Of a DNA stretch of 64,000 nt, positions 1-10,670 are shown one piece after another. Below the pieces are notes generated by a model. It saw nothing but the letters and a program-made list of their open reading frames with translations. It did not search any database and had not been told where the DNA came from. The position numbers and the translations under genes were made by a program. The DNA lies in the NCBI GenBank assembly GCA_029721435.1, contig CM056582.1, forward strand, positions 40,568,611 through 40,632,610, written 5' to 3'. The stretch's first letter is position 1. Each line of letters starts with the position of its first letter. This stretch comes from Gymnothorax reevesii. Its lineage: Eukaryota > Chordata > Actinopteri > Anguilliformes > Muraenidae.

Positions 1-1
1 A

Positions 2-1072
2 AAAGAGATGGTGTTAGTTGAAGAATTCAAGAACTGTGTTAAAGATGATGTTAAGACCTACCTTAATGAGAAGCAAGCACTGAATTTGCAATCAGCTGCC
101 AAATTTGCAGATGAATATGTTCTCACACATAAGTCCAAATTTCAGTCTAGCAGTAATAATAGATGGTCCCAATTTCAGAAAAAGGGTTATGGTGATACCC
201 AAGATTCCTCACCCAAAGACAAAGACAAATCTGGTGATGGTGCTCAGAAATCCAGTAACAGGTCTGATCAAAGTGTGAAAGCTGACAGTGACAAAAGTGG
301 TCTAGTTTGCAGTTATTGCAAGAAATCTGGTCATGTTACAACTAACTGTTGGTTCCTAAAAGCTAAGAAAGAAAAAGAAAAGGATACCAAACCAAATGCC
401 TTTGTGAAAACAAGGTTAGAAACTACCCCTGTAGTAGATAACCAATCTGCTAAATTGCCTGCTTCTTGTGGGGCTAAAAAGCCTGATACAGCTGACTTCG
501 TGAGGGAGGAATTTCTTCCATTTGTGTCAGAGGGATTTGTGGCTCTGAATGAGCATACTACTCCTGTCCCCATATATATCTTAAGGGATACCGGAGCTTC
601 TCAGTCACTTTTGTTGATGGACTCCTTGGAGTTACGTGATGAGACCGCTTCAGGGGATTTCATACTTGTACAAGGTATTGAAGGGAGGACTGTATCTGTA
701 CCCCTGCGCTCTATATTCTTGAAGTCAGATTTAGTTACAGGACAGGTAAAGGTGGGACTTATGTCAAGTCTACCTATAAAGGGTGTTTCTCTGTTGCTAG
801 GCAATGACCTGGCTGGGGGCAAAGTAGTTCCCCCTGTACATCTTACTTCACAGCCGAGCACTGAAGATGGGGATGAGGACCCATCTCTGTATCCTTCTTG
901 CGCAGTGACTCGTGCTATGGCCAAGAAGGCTAAAGAAGATGATGTTGTGGTGCCGCCCAGCACATTGAATAGTCAGGACTCAGGTGGTTTGCCTCATGAC
1001 TCTGATTGGCCTACTATGGTTTCTCCGTTTGAGGACTTATCAGATACTTTTATCAGTTCTCTATTCAGCTAG
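2..1072 (+). pseudogene. Gag C-terminus and aspartic protease of Gmr1-like copy A, ended by a nonsense codon
   Basis: The reading frame is open from the window edge. It shows a CCHC zinc knuckle (CSYCKKSGHVTTNC, about residues 101-114 counted from the ATG at 8) that would bind RNA in the Gag particle, then a retropepsin-like active site DTGA at about residues 194-197. The frame closes at TAG 1070-1072. In copy B the same codon is CAG, so a single C-to-T change has split what is one continuous Gag-Pol frame. The frame after the stop is the same as before it. The N-terminal capsid part is missing here but is preserved in copy B. Confidence 0.85.
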
Positions 1073-1096
1073 CCGGATGGGTCTGGTGATTCTCAT

Positions 1097-3916
1097 GTGT
1101 CTGGAGACTTGTCTCTGTCCAGAAAGCGGTTGATTGAGGAGCAAACTAATGATCCTGAAATTTGTGCACTAAAGAAGAGAGCCCTTCCTGATAAAGAAAT
1201 AGACGCAGTTCCAGTTGGGTATTATCTCAAGGATGGTGTGTTGATGCGGAAGTGGCGCCCTCCTGATATCCCTGCCAATGCAGATTGGGCAGTGGTCAGG
1301 CAAGTTGTTGTTCCGAAGGTCTACAGGAATGAGATCTTAACAATGGCTCATAGTTTACCTTTAGGAGGTCATCTTGGTGTTAACAAGACTGTTGATCAGA
1401 TCATGAAACACTTCTTTTGGCCTGGGCTTCGGAAAGACGTTTCCAACTTTTACAAAACCTGTCACACTTGTCAGGTAGTTGGAAAACACCAGTTAGACCC
1501 ACCTGTAGCTCCATTGCAGCCTATCCCAGCATTTGGGGAGCCATTCTCTAAGGTCATTGTTGATTGTGTTGGACCATTACCCAAGACTAGATCTGGAAAT
1601 CAGTACTTGTTGACAATCATGTGTGCATCTACCAGATTCCCTGAAGCCATACCTCTACGTAACATCAAGGCAACTGCAATCTCAAAGGCTTTGATAAAGT
1701 TCTTCACGTTGTTTGGCCTTCCCAGGGAAATTCAGTCAGACCAAGGTAGCAATTTTACTTCAGGATTGTTTCAGCAGGTTGTGTATGAACTAGGTGCAAA
1801 GCAGATTCTTTCTAGTGCCTATCATCCAGAAAGTCAGGGTGCCTTAGAGCGGTTTCATTCCACTCTCAAGACAATGATGAGGGCTTATTGTTATGACCAT
1901 GAGAAAGACTGGGATGAAGGTGTTCATTTGCTGTTGTTTGCAGCTAGAGAAGCAGTGCAGGAGTCTTCTGGATTCAGTCCATTTGAGCTAGTGTTTGGTC
2001 ATGAAGTGAGAGGACCTTTGCTATTATTGAGTGAACAATGGCATGAGGAAGAGCCGCACATCAGTCTGTTAGACTATGTTAGCAAGTTCAAGGAAAGATT
2101 GCGTGCAGCTTGTGACCTAGCCAAAGAGAACTTGAAATCAAGTCAGGGAAAAATGAAAACTTGGTATGATCATAAGGCTAGAAGCCGTGAGTTTAAACCA
2201 GGAGACAAGGTCCTTGTGTTGTTTCCCTTGCAGTCCAATCCATTGCAGGCTAGATTTCATGGTCCTTATGAAATTCTGACAAAACTCAATGATCTCAATT
2301 ACATTGTGAAGACTCCAGATAGGAGAAAACCAAAACAATTGTGTCACATTAACATGCTGAAGCCTTATCATGACAGAAATGCTAGGGTTGCAGCTGTCAC
2401 TTCAGATTCTCCTATGGTCGAGACGTGTGAAGATGAGGGGGAGTTTCAAGATGATGAACCTAGAATTAAAGCTGAAGTTCTTTCATGTAAATTGTCAAAT
2501 TCTGAAGTGTTGCAAAATCTTGATGTAAAACTCCAGCGCTTAGAACCCTCACAGAGAGATCAGTTTGAGAGGTTGATCAAGAAATATGAGGATCTGTTTC
2601 CTGATGTTCCAAAAAGAGTTTATATAGCCTCTCATGATGTAGATGTTGGTGATGCCAAACCAATAAAACAGCATCCGTACCGGATGAATCCTGAAAAGAG
2701 AAAGATTGCTGAGAAAGAGGCTGAGTACATGTTAGAACATGATATTATCAGACCCTCCAACTCAGATTGGAGTTCACCCTGTGTGCTAGTTCCAAAACCT
2801 GATGGAAGTACTAGATTCTGTACAGATTATCGCAAAGTCAATGCTGTAACTAGAACTGATGTGTTTCCAATACCTTGGATTGATGATTGTATTGATAGAG
2901 TAGGGCAAGCAAAGTTTCTGACCAAGATTGATTTATTGAAGGGTTATTGGTGTGTGCCTTTAACTGAGAGGGCCAAGAGCATCTCTGCTTTTGCCACACC
3001 ATCTGGATTGTACCAGTATGAAGTCCTACCCTTTGGCATGAAAAATGCCCCAGCCACGTTCCAAAGGATGATACAGTCTTCAATCGGCGGATTGCCACAC
3101 ACCGGTGCGTACATCGATGACCTGATCACATGGAGTGACTCCTGGGAAGAACATCTAAAAGATGTAGAGACGTTGTTCCAGTGCCTGACCCAGGCTAACC
3201 TGACTGTTAACCTGAACAAGAGTGACTTTGGTTGTGCTACTGTCACCTATCTTGGCTACGTCATAGGCCAGGGAAAGGTGGCACCCATAAATGCTAAAGT
3301 CCAAGCCGTCATGGACTTTCCAGTTCCTGACAACAAAAAAGCTTTGCGCCGCTTCCTTGGAATGATCGGGTACTACCGCAAGTTCTACAAGAACTTGGCT
3401 GAGATTGCTCTCAGTCTAACTAACCAACTGAAAAAAGGCGTAAAGTTCACTTGGGATGATGCATGCCAGAGAGCCTTCGATTGCCTGAAGTCTCTGCTGT
3501 GTCACTTCCCCGTGCTCAAATCTCCTGACTTCAACAAACCGTTCTCCATCGCGGTCGATGCAAGCGACCAAGCTTGTGGATCTGTGCTCCTTCAGAGAAG
3601 TGACTCTGATGACATTGAGCATCCCGTGGCATACTTCTCCAGGAAGTTCAATCGCCACCAAAGGAACTATTCCACAATAGAGAAGGAGCTGTTGGCTCTG
3701 GTCCTTTCTTTACAACACTTTGATGTTTATGTTTGTACAGGGCAAAAGCCAATGATTGTGTACACTGACCACAATCCGTTAATGTTTTTGAGTAAGATGA
3801 AAAACAAGAATCTGAGATTGTTGAATTGGAGTTTGATTTTACAGGAGTTTGACTTGGAAATTAAGCTTGTAAAGGGTACAGACAATGTAATTGCTGATTG
3901 CTTATCCCGTGTTTGA
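1097..3916 (+). CDS. Integrase - reverse transcriptase - RNase H polyprotein of Gmr1-like copy A
   Basis: This 939-residue frame encodes a complete integrase followed by RT and RNase H. The integrase zinc-binding motif uses H85, H92, C122 and C125. The catalytic triad is D156, D215 and E251, with the 35-residue D-E spacing of the DDE family. A C-terminal GPY/F-like region follows (FHGPYEIL). The RT active site is YIDD at 672-675, and RNase H carries AVDASDQACGSVL and the YTDHNPL motif near the end. It would reverse-transcribe and integrate the element in the germline nucleus. The frame continues from the upstream gag-protease frame through one TAG, and the ATG at 1097 is only the first Met after that stop, not the native start. 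Catalytic residues appear intact. Confidence 0.9.
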   Translation: MSGDLSLSRKRLIEEQTNDPEICALKKRALPDKEIDAVPVGYYLKDGVLMRKWRPPDIPANADWAVVRQVVVPKVYRNEILTMAHSLPLGGHLGVNKTVDQIMKHFFWPGLRKDVSNFYKTCHTCQVVGKHQLDPPVAPLQPIPAFGEPFSKVIVDCVGPLPKTRSGNQYLLTIMCASTRFPEAIPLRNIKATAISKALIKFFTLFGLPREIQSDQGSNFTSGLFQQVVYELGAKQILSSAYHPESQGALERFHSTLKTMMRAYCYDHEKDWDEGVHLLLFAAREAVQESSGFSPFELVFGHEVRGPLLLLSEQWHEEEPHISLLDYVSKFKERLRAACDLAKENLKSSQGKMKTWYDHKARSREFKPGDKVLVLFPLQSNPLQARFHGPYEILTKLNDLNYIVKTPDRRKPKQLCHINMLKPYHDRNARVAAVTSDSPMVETCEDEGEFQDDEPRIKAEVLSCKLSNSEVLQNLDVKLQRLEPSQRDQFERLIKKYEDLFPDVPKRVYIASHDVDVGDAKPIKQHPYRMNPEKRKIAEKEAEYMLEHDIIRPSNSDWSSPCVLVPKPDGSTRFCTDYRKVNAVTRTDVFPIPWIDDCIDRVGQAKFLTKIDLLKGYWCVPLTERAKSISAFATPSGLYQYEVLPFGMKNAPATFQRMIQSSIGGLPHTGAYIDDLITWSDSWEEHLKDVETLFQCLTQANLTVNLNKSDFGCATVTYLGYVIGQGKVAPINAKVQAVMDFPVPDNKKALRRFLGMIGYYRKFYKNLAEIALSLTNQLKKGVKFTWDDACQRAFDCLKSLLCHFPVLKSPDFNKPFSIAVDASDQACGSVLLQRSDSDDIEHPVAYFSRKFNRHQRNYSTIEKELLALVLSLQHFDVYVCTGQKPMIVYTDHNPLMFLSKMKNKNLRLLNWSLILQEFDLEIKLVKGTDNVIADCLSRV

Positions 3917-4053
3917 ATATGTATATATATATCATGTGTTTATTTGAATATTGTATGATATGTATATATAGACAAGTGTTCACTTAACCATTTTGTCTTG
4001 AAAAGAAAAAATTTTGCCTTTATGAGTCAAATTTTTCCCTTTTGGAATGGAGG

Positions 4054-5491
4054 TGTAATGTGAATATAGGCCACTAGATGGCAGTATTTACCTTTTTTTT
4101 ATTCAGCCCAGACTGTAGCTAGGTTTTAGACATGTCCTGGACATGTCTGGGGAAAGTCCCCGAAAAGTAAAAAAAAGAGGTCTGAATGTGGGTGGGGTCT
4201 GCAAAAGAGAATATAAGGAGAAGAATTGAGACAGTGAAGTAGTAGGAGAAATTCAGGCCTACCAAAGAAAACGTAGCCTCAGCACACAAAAACTTTGAAA
4301 TGCCTACATTAATCGCGGAAATAGCAACTGAAAAATAATACCCCGCGACCGAAACTGCAAAAACCGCAACATAAACTGTTGACTCGTAGCATAAGTCTAT
4401 GAAACTGCAACATCTTCTTTCACATCCGTCTTTGCCATTTACTGCGCTTGCACGTACCGGGCCAGGCTGCTTTCAGAGATACCGAAGGAGACACGCCTGA
4501 TTCCGTTTGGTAAGTAAAACTTCCAAATATGACGTTATTGTTAATGCAGATGTTTAACAATGAATTGTAGGACGTAGCTGTTACATCCACATTCTCGTAA
4601 ATTCGCTTCTTTTAGCATGTCACCCTGCCGAAAATGAACGATGCACTGTCGATTTCGCTTAAGTCTTAGAGTTGCCAACTTGACGACTTTCTCGCTTAAT
4701 CTGGGATTGTTTGTCCACTCAAGACGTATGTATACGTCTTGAGAAAGTCGTCAAGTTGGCAACTCTAAGACTATAGCGAAATCGACAGTGCATCGTTCAT
4801 TTTCGGCAGGGTGACATGCTAAAATAAGCGAATTTACGAGAATGTGGATGTAACAGCTACGTCTTACAATTCATTGTTAAACATCTGCATTTACAATAAC
4901 GTCATATTTGGAAGTTTTACTTACCAAACGGAATCAGGCGTGTCTCCTTCGGTATCTCTGAAAGCAGCCTGGGCCGGTACGCGCAAGCGCAGTAAATGGC
5001 AAAGACGGATGCGAAAGAAGATGTTGCAGTTTCATAGACTTATGCTACGAGTCAACAGTTTATGTTGCGGTTTTTGCAGTTTCGGTAGCGGGGTATTATT
5101 TTTCAGTTGCTATTTCCGCGATTAATGTAGGCATTTCAAAGTTTTTGTGTGCTGAGGCTACGTTTTCTTTGGTAGGCCTGAAATTGCAAGAAGAAGGATA
5201 CGTGTGACCAGACCTGTCATTTCTGTTCAAGACCTGAGAAGTTTCTTTTGTGGATTTTTGCCTGGGTGGCAGCATTTTCCTCACCCAACTCATCACCAGG
5301 AAACCCAAAAAGGGACTGTAAATATTTCTGTTTTTTTTTATATATAATCATCTTGGTCAGTTTAGTTAGTTGTTATTAGTCTTTGTCTTTGTTTAAAAAT
5401 TAAATGTGTTTTAAGTTTTTAAAACTGTGTCTGTCATCCCTTGCTGTTGCTGTTATGTTGTAGATTGTAATAACAAATTGGGGCCATAACA
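4054..5491 (+). repeat. 3' LTR of Gmr1-like copy A, interrupted by foldback element
   Basis: It begins TGTAATGTGAATA after the purine run GGAATGGAGG and ends GGGGCCATAACA, so it has TG...CA ends. Aligned by eye with the two LTRs of copy B, it matches on both sides of the 4254-5180 insertion. A stretch around 5270-5400 differs from copy B. Confidence 0.85.
4254..5180. mobile_element. Foldback DNA element, copy A (927 bp, 5-bp target duplication aaatt)
   Basis: The element begins CAGGCCTACCAAAG and ends with the reverse complement. Nearly all of it is two inverted arms meeting near 4700-4745. The duplication aaatt at 4249-4253 and 5181-5185 is confirmed because copy B's LTR carries one aaatt at the corresponding empty site. 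A second copy at 18194-19085 also has a 5-bp duplication. I do not recognise the superfamily: five bases does not fit hAT, Tc1 or Harbinger. An open frame of 93 codons (4844-5125) runs through the right arm but has no recognisable domain and is probably incidental. Confidence 0.85.
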
Positions 5492-6350
5492 TCTCTGACC
5501 GAGTTTATGGCCAGAATGTGGCAGGAATTTTTGCAAGCAGTGAGTCTCTCCTCTGACTTTCACCCAGAGACGAATGGGCAGACGGAACGAACTAATCAGT
5601 CTCTAGAAAACACTCTTCGATGTTTGGCGGCGGATAATCCCTCGTCGTGGAGTCGATTATTAGCTTGAGCCGAATATTCCCATAACTCGCTGTGTAATTC
5701 CTCCACGGGGCTTTCCCCGTTTGAGGCCCAGGTGGGTTACCAACCCCCACTATCCTCGGAATTTGAGAATGATTCCGAGATTCCCTCAGTCAACCAGTTA
5801 ATTTGTCGCTGTCGGTCGGTTAGGACAAAGGTCCGTTCTTCTCTGTTGCGCTCGTGGTGCAAACAAAAATCCTTCGCTGATAGAAGGCGTCGTTTGGCCC
5901 CGTCTTATCGGGTTGGGCAGAGAGATTGGCTGTCTACCCGGGACCTCCCTTTGAAGGTAGAATCCCGAAAACTGGCGCCCGCTATATTGACCCGTTCAAA
6001 ATAGTGCGGAAGAACAATCCGGTCACGGTACAGTTGATGCTCCCGAGATCTTTACGCATACATCCGTCATTCCACTTCTCTCGGATTAAGCCGGTTAGCA
6101 CTAGCGTCCTAGCACCCGCCGACACACTCCTGTTGCCGCCACGAATGGTTGAGGGGGGGCCGGTTTATACCGTGCGCCGCATTCTGGCAGAGAGGCGTGT
6201 AGGTCGTGGAGTCTAGTTCCTCGTAGACTGCGAAGGATATAGTCCCGAGGAGCGGTGCTTGGTCCCTTCGCGGGATATTCTGGATCCCTCGCTAATTTCG
6301 AAGTTTCGGGCACAGGGTTCCTTGGGGACTTCTGGAGCTGTCCCTTAGGG
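5492..6350 (+). pseudogene. Sushi-like chromovirus (Ty3/Gypsy) integrase C-terminus and chromodomain, decayed
   Basis: The sequence reads the end of a Gypsy integrase core ([12 protein letters not shown] near 5560, then FNS-type SGLSPFE motif near 5705), a GPY/F-like region with the RYIDPFKIVRK and HPSFHFSRIKPV motifs (5975-6090), and a chromodomain-like tail (PVYTVRRILAERRVGRGV near 6160-6215). Stops and frameshifts occur, for example an in-frame TGA near 5667 and shifts between 5926 and 6004. It is the host site of Gmr1-like copy A: the portion before 5492 should lie on the far side of that element, left of the window. Sushi-type elements with such a tail are common in fish. Confidence 0.85.
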
Positions 6351-6362
6351 GGGGGGGGGTAC

Positions 6363-6540
6363 TGTCGTGGTTTAGAAGCTTTGAGAGCTCTTTTTGTCGC
6401 TGTCGTCCGGGACTATATTGTTTCGCTCCCAATCGGATTCCTGGGCCAACTGGCATTAATAGGGAGCATTGCCCGGACTCTATGTAATGTATTATGTGCC
6501 ATCGCGTCTTAGGCTACATTCCTCTTTGGATGTTGCCATC
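6363..6540 (+). repeat. Probable start of the 3' LTR of the Sushi-like element
   Basis: A run of thirteen or so G residues ending at 6359 resembles the polypurine tract, and TGTCGTGGTTTAG follows at 6363 as expected for an LTR start. No partner LTR is in the window, so the right boundary is a guess. Confidence 0.45.
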
Positions 6541-7600
6541 TCGGCAGCTAGTATGCTAGCTAACATTAACTTAGGAAGTTTTTTGTAATTGATCTTCACA
6601 TTTAAGCCATATGATTTGATTTTTGCCCAAACTTTATTAACTGAGCTACCAAATAATATGCATGAACTTATCTGAGGCTTTATGGCAGTATTGTGCAACT
6701 GCAACCCAAGTGCGCTTGCAGTTCAGACGTCAGACGTTTGCTAACTTGCTAGTGAGTCTGAAAGCAATTGCTTAGGTACAGCTAGCTACTTGTGATGCCA
6801 ACTGGAGAAGCTCTTACAACACTGATTAGTCACTTTCAAAGCCATCGCACACACAACCTCTTTCACCATTGATTAGCAGCTTCTTTAGGTAAAAGGACAA
6901 ACTGACAGTTCAGCCTGAGACATTTTATTTTATAGCTATTTAAAGCAGCCTTATCCTTCCATGCGTGCAATAGCGTATTACATTACTCCAGAAAAAACGC
7001 TGTCCATCTTCCCACCCTGCTGACGCTAGTAAGGGGAAACGTTTGTCATCATTTTTACACTTTAACGATGTGATTCGGTTTTTGCCCTAGCTTCACAAGG
7101 CTTAATTATAAATCCAAAACCCTCGCTGCATTTATTTTCACCATCCTTAAAATTGTCACTCAGCTGTCCATCGTGTCTAAAAACACCCTTCAGCTATGAC
7201 TACATTCAGAATATAGAACGCATTCTCGTGGCTTATTGCTTAATATGCCTCGCAAACAAGTTTACACAAATATGTGCCATTTCACAAGCTACATGAGCGC
7301 AGAATTTATCAAGACATAATATATCTCATGTCATCATTTACATGTATGCGCGGAGCAAAACGCCTCATAATTTTGTGGCGCAATGTATAACAATGCTAAT
7401 GAAAATAAATTTGACTATTTTTCAAGCAACTGTTGCTAATTGGGAAAAGTAAACTGCGAGAGGTTCTTGTTATTAAATATTGAAACGTGAGGCAGAGTAT
7501 CCTGCATATTAAGATCTATTCAAATATTGTGCAATACAAAATACACCATAACAAGACATATAACAAAATATTTCGAATATTCCCTACTCGCTCGATCTGG
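6541..7600. other. No gene seen
   Basis: AT-rich sequence with no long frame, no recognisable protein remnant and no clear terminal repeats. Confidence 0.6.
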
Positions 7601-8439
7601 CGACACCCCCCCATGGGGTGCGGACAATGGAGTTAAAGAATCACTTTAATACAGATGGCCCCAGTTATTCACCTCTCAACATAATCAATGCGATTCATTC
7701 ATCGACAAAAGTCAGTATAATTCATCCATCGGCATAAACCGATACAATACATTCATCGGCGAAAACCGAATTCGTTTCATTCAACCAGCGTTGAAAAGGC
7801 AAGAAAGCGGAAGGTTTTGAAACACACACCAAGTTCGTAACTACAAGCAGGCAGTGGCCCTCTAGACCTCAGTCCCTCACTGCCTAAAGGAGGTATCTAG
7901 CCTCCCCTCCTGCTTCAGGAACAACTCCCCTATTCAACTCTTCAAATCTTCACTGCCGGCAACGAAAAGTTGCAAGCAGCACCCTCCCGTCCCAGTGCCA
8001 CCGCCATAGGGGAAAAAACATCTCTTACATGGCTCACGCTGTTTTCTGTCCACTTTTCATCCAGCGTCCTCCTCCCTGCACGCCAAGCACAGGTGACCAT
8101 CAAAAAAAATCAAATGCCCCCCCTCCTTAAGCCGACGGAGGGAGACGGCAATCCTCCCTCTCACTACAATATGTACAGAGACCGTTGACTTCGGCATAGC
8201 ATTAATGATCAGGTTGTGTGCGATCGTGATACGCGCATATTAAGCATCTGCGCCAAACTCCCTGCCTCGGCCCACGACGCCTATGTACTGCGCAAATGCC
8301 TGAAATACCAAAAAAAAAAACAATAAATATTTGAAACCATATTAAGCTTGTTTCCAGTATCTATCACAGTGATACTTTGAGTATAGGCAAATAAAAATGG
8401 CCATTTTACGTTACACTCCTTCATCCGTATCCACTCCAA
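7601..8439. other. No gene; short degenerate repeats at 7670-7790
   Basis: Three imperfect copies of a roughly 30-bp unit built on attcatc(g/c)(g)(c/a)...aaa(a/c)ccga lie at 7690-7780. A pyrimidine-rich stretch at 8100-8160 could be part of an old reverse-oriented retroelement. Nothing coding is supported. Confidence 0.45.
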
Positions 8440-9022
8440 GTTCTTCTCCATGCACTTCCACTGCAGAAAGAGTGGATGCCACCTCCTACTCCAGTGCAGT
8501 GAAATGCACCGGGGATGATGGTTGCCCACCACCTGTTGTATGCACTCTTCTCCAGTGTGCAGAGAGCCTGGCTTTTACAGTGCCCCACAGATTTTTCCAC
8601 ATGCGGGGTAAGAATCCTTTGTTTGTTAACGCGTTGCCTTGTCCTTTTGTTGCAAACCTGACATCGAAGTAATTTGAAATTTCAAGCGCACAATTTCGAA
8701 ATGAGATCATATAAACTGTCATTGATTGTTGTTTTTGTGTGACTAGAATGTTCTCTTGTCTTCTTCCCTGTCTTCCGCGGAACAAACAGGCTAGTGTAAG
8801 AGGGGCACATTTTCAATGCTCTGATTGAGAAGCGCTACATCCTTTATTTATTATTTCATTATTGCAGCAATTTGCTTGTTTGCATAGCTTTAATGCCATG
8901 GTGGTTAGAGTAAGAAATAAGAGATGTCTGCACTACTTCTTGTAATTGGCACAGACATACATAGGCCTTCTATTACTTCTTGTAATTGTCACAGACATAC
9001 ATAGGCCTACTATTACAGCCGC

Positions 9023-9224
9023 ATATTGTCGGCCTGCTGATAAAAACTTGTATCTTCAAAATGATAAGCTTCACAGCAAAATAAAAAAAATACAAAAGAA
9101 TATGTATAAATTGAAAATTTTTAAATATAACATGTTTCATTCTGCATGTAAGAATAGAGGACATACAAGTTTTTGTTTCTTATCAGTTAGGAGATACGAG
9201 GTTTTACCAGCAGGCCCGCAATAT
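9023..9224. mobile_element. Palindromic MITE core within R1 copy 1
   Basis: Inverted ends read atattgtcggcctgctgata and, at the other side, the reverse complement ttaccagcaggcccgcaatat. The same ends bound segments at 44011-44248 and 46303-46524. In copies 1 and 3 it lies in the same R1 context; in copy 2 it stands in unrelated sequence, so it can be mobile independently. Confidence 0.65.
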
Positions 9225-9345
9225 TCAAATTTAAAGTCTGGTTCACATTTTCCATGGACCACAACTGTATTTTCATGGTTAATCAGAAAATCCTTGTTCC
9301 TTGTTTTCCCGATGACCATAATGAATGAGCTTTGTACAGAATCTG

Positions 9346-10621
9346 TGTGATGATGTGATCAGAAACCAGTCGCGAGAACCAAGCAATGCAGTAGCTCCGA
9401 TTTTATTAATAAAGAGGGAAAAACCCCCGCAGGGCAGAAGGCAAAGGTACAAAGTCCACACTCCAAGAATCACAATCTAGTTGGCCAAAAATAGAAAATT
9501 ACAGTACTCGTGGTCGGACAAAAATGGGTTTGGTACACAGGCACCGGTATATCAGAGAAGCAAAGCCAAAATCCAGTGGGCGTAATCCAAACCATATCCA
9601 GGGCAGCGATCATAGAACTCGTAGTTGGGCAGAAAAGGGTCAAAAAACACAGATGCAACAATAGATCCAAAATCACGAAGCCAAAAATCGAAAAGTCGGA
9701 AGATCCAGTCAGAAAGGAATCACTGGGAGTACTAGGCAAAAGAAACGTGGCACAATCAAACTTAGAGAAACAATCTGACGAGGAAGTGCAGTGAAAAGAC
9801 TGCTAATATACACTACTGGGGAATCACATGCTACACAGACCACAGGTGCTGGAAATGAGACAAATTACAAAGGAGGGAACAAGAGGGAGAACCTAATCAC
9901 ATAAAATAGGCAAAAGCCAAAACGCGGACAGGGATCACATGACAATCCTATAGACAAACATACAGCTCCGGTCAAGGAGTTCTAACATGCATAGATAATG
10001 AGAGAAAGGACAGCGCAAGCAGGTGTGGAAAATCTACAGAAACGCAGCAGAGAAGATTAGGGAGAGACAAGAGGCGGAGACTAGAAGAGGGCGAGTGCTG
10101 AGAGCTTGTTAATCAATTAGTAAGTGCAACTATACAATCCCTAGTGCTCGTTAGTAAGTTAGTATTATGTACAATGTTAGTTGGATTTGTAACTCTCGCA
10201 AAATAACGAAATGTTAGTATGGGTTAGTAAAATAGAAAAGCAAGGCGAAGGAAGTAAACGAGATTGGAAGGTAGGTTGAAATCCAAAAACCATTAAATCA
10301 CCCGAAGAGTGGAACGCAATACCAGGGCTGTGAACAATGACAAGACAAGAGACCAGACAGGGGGAGACAAAGTGTAATGCATGGTAAACAAAAACATGGA
10401 CCAGAGTAAAGCAATGGTGAAAAGTAAAACACGGAAAAGCTAAACCAAAGACAATGCATGAATAAATCTAAGTAACCAAATCACAATACACATTACAAAG
10501 AATAGTCAGACATTGCAAAAATACAAATATAGTCATGGCAAACAGATCATGGGCATGGCAAAGCAGAACATGGACATGGCAAGGCAGGGCAGAGACATGG
10601 CAGACAGGCAGAATCACAACA
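9346..10621 (-). mobile_element. LTR-like element (solo LTR), minus strand
   Basis: Read on the minus strand it starts TGTTGTGATTC and ends ATCATCACA, flanked by atctg (9341-9345) and gtctg (10622-10626), a 5-bp duplication with one mismatch. The R1 copy at 46 kb shows the uninterrupted site. It has no long frame. Its middle (CTTCGGGTGATTTAA block, then AACATT, ACTAACTTACTAAC and CTAGTCTCCGCCTC blocks) matches the element at 16051-17118, so both belong to one LTR family. Confidence 0.6.
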
Positions 10622-10670
10622 GTCTGCCTCTCTTTTGGATTAGTCACACCTCTTTCATAAGGCCGCCTAC

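Larger units (their letters stand above)
1..5491 (+). mobile_element. Gmr1-like Ty3/Gypsy LTR retrotransposon, copy A, 5' end cut by window
   Basis: The coding order is zinc knuckle, aspartic protease, integrase, reverse transcriptase, RNase H. Integrase before RT is Copia-like, yet the RT and integrase sequences are Gypsy-type; that combination defines the Gmr1-like group of deuterostome Gypsy elements, first known from cod. The 3' LTR starts at 4054 after a purine run and ends at 5491 in CCATAACA. The 5' LTR and gag start lie left of the window. A closely related copy lies at 22759-29039 on the other strand. The element is inserted in a Sushi-like integrase remnant whose sequence resumes at 5492, and is itself split in the 3' LTR by a foldback element. 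Confidence 0.9.

Noticed and set aside
8973..9350. Overlapping frames on both strands (63 and 134 codons)
   Set aside because: They run through an AT-rich palindromic MITE and share no codon signal.
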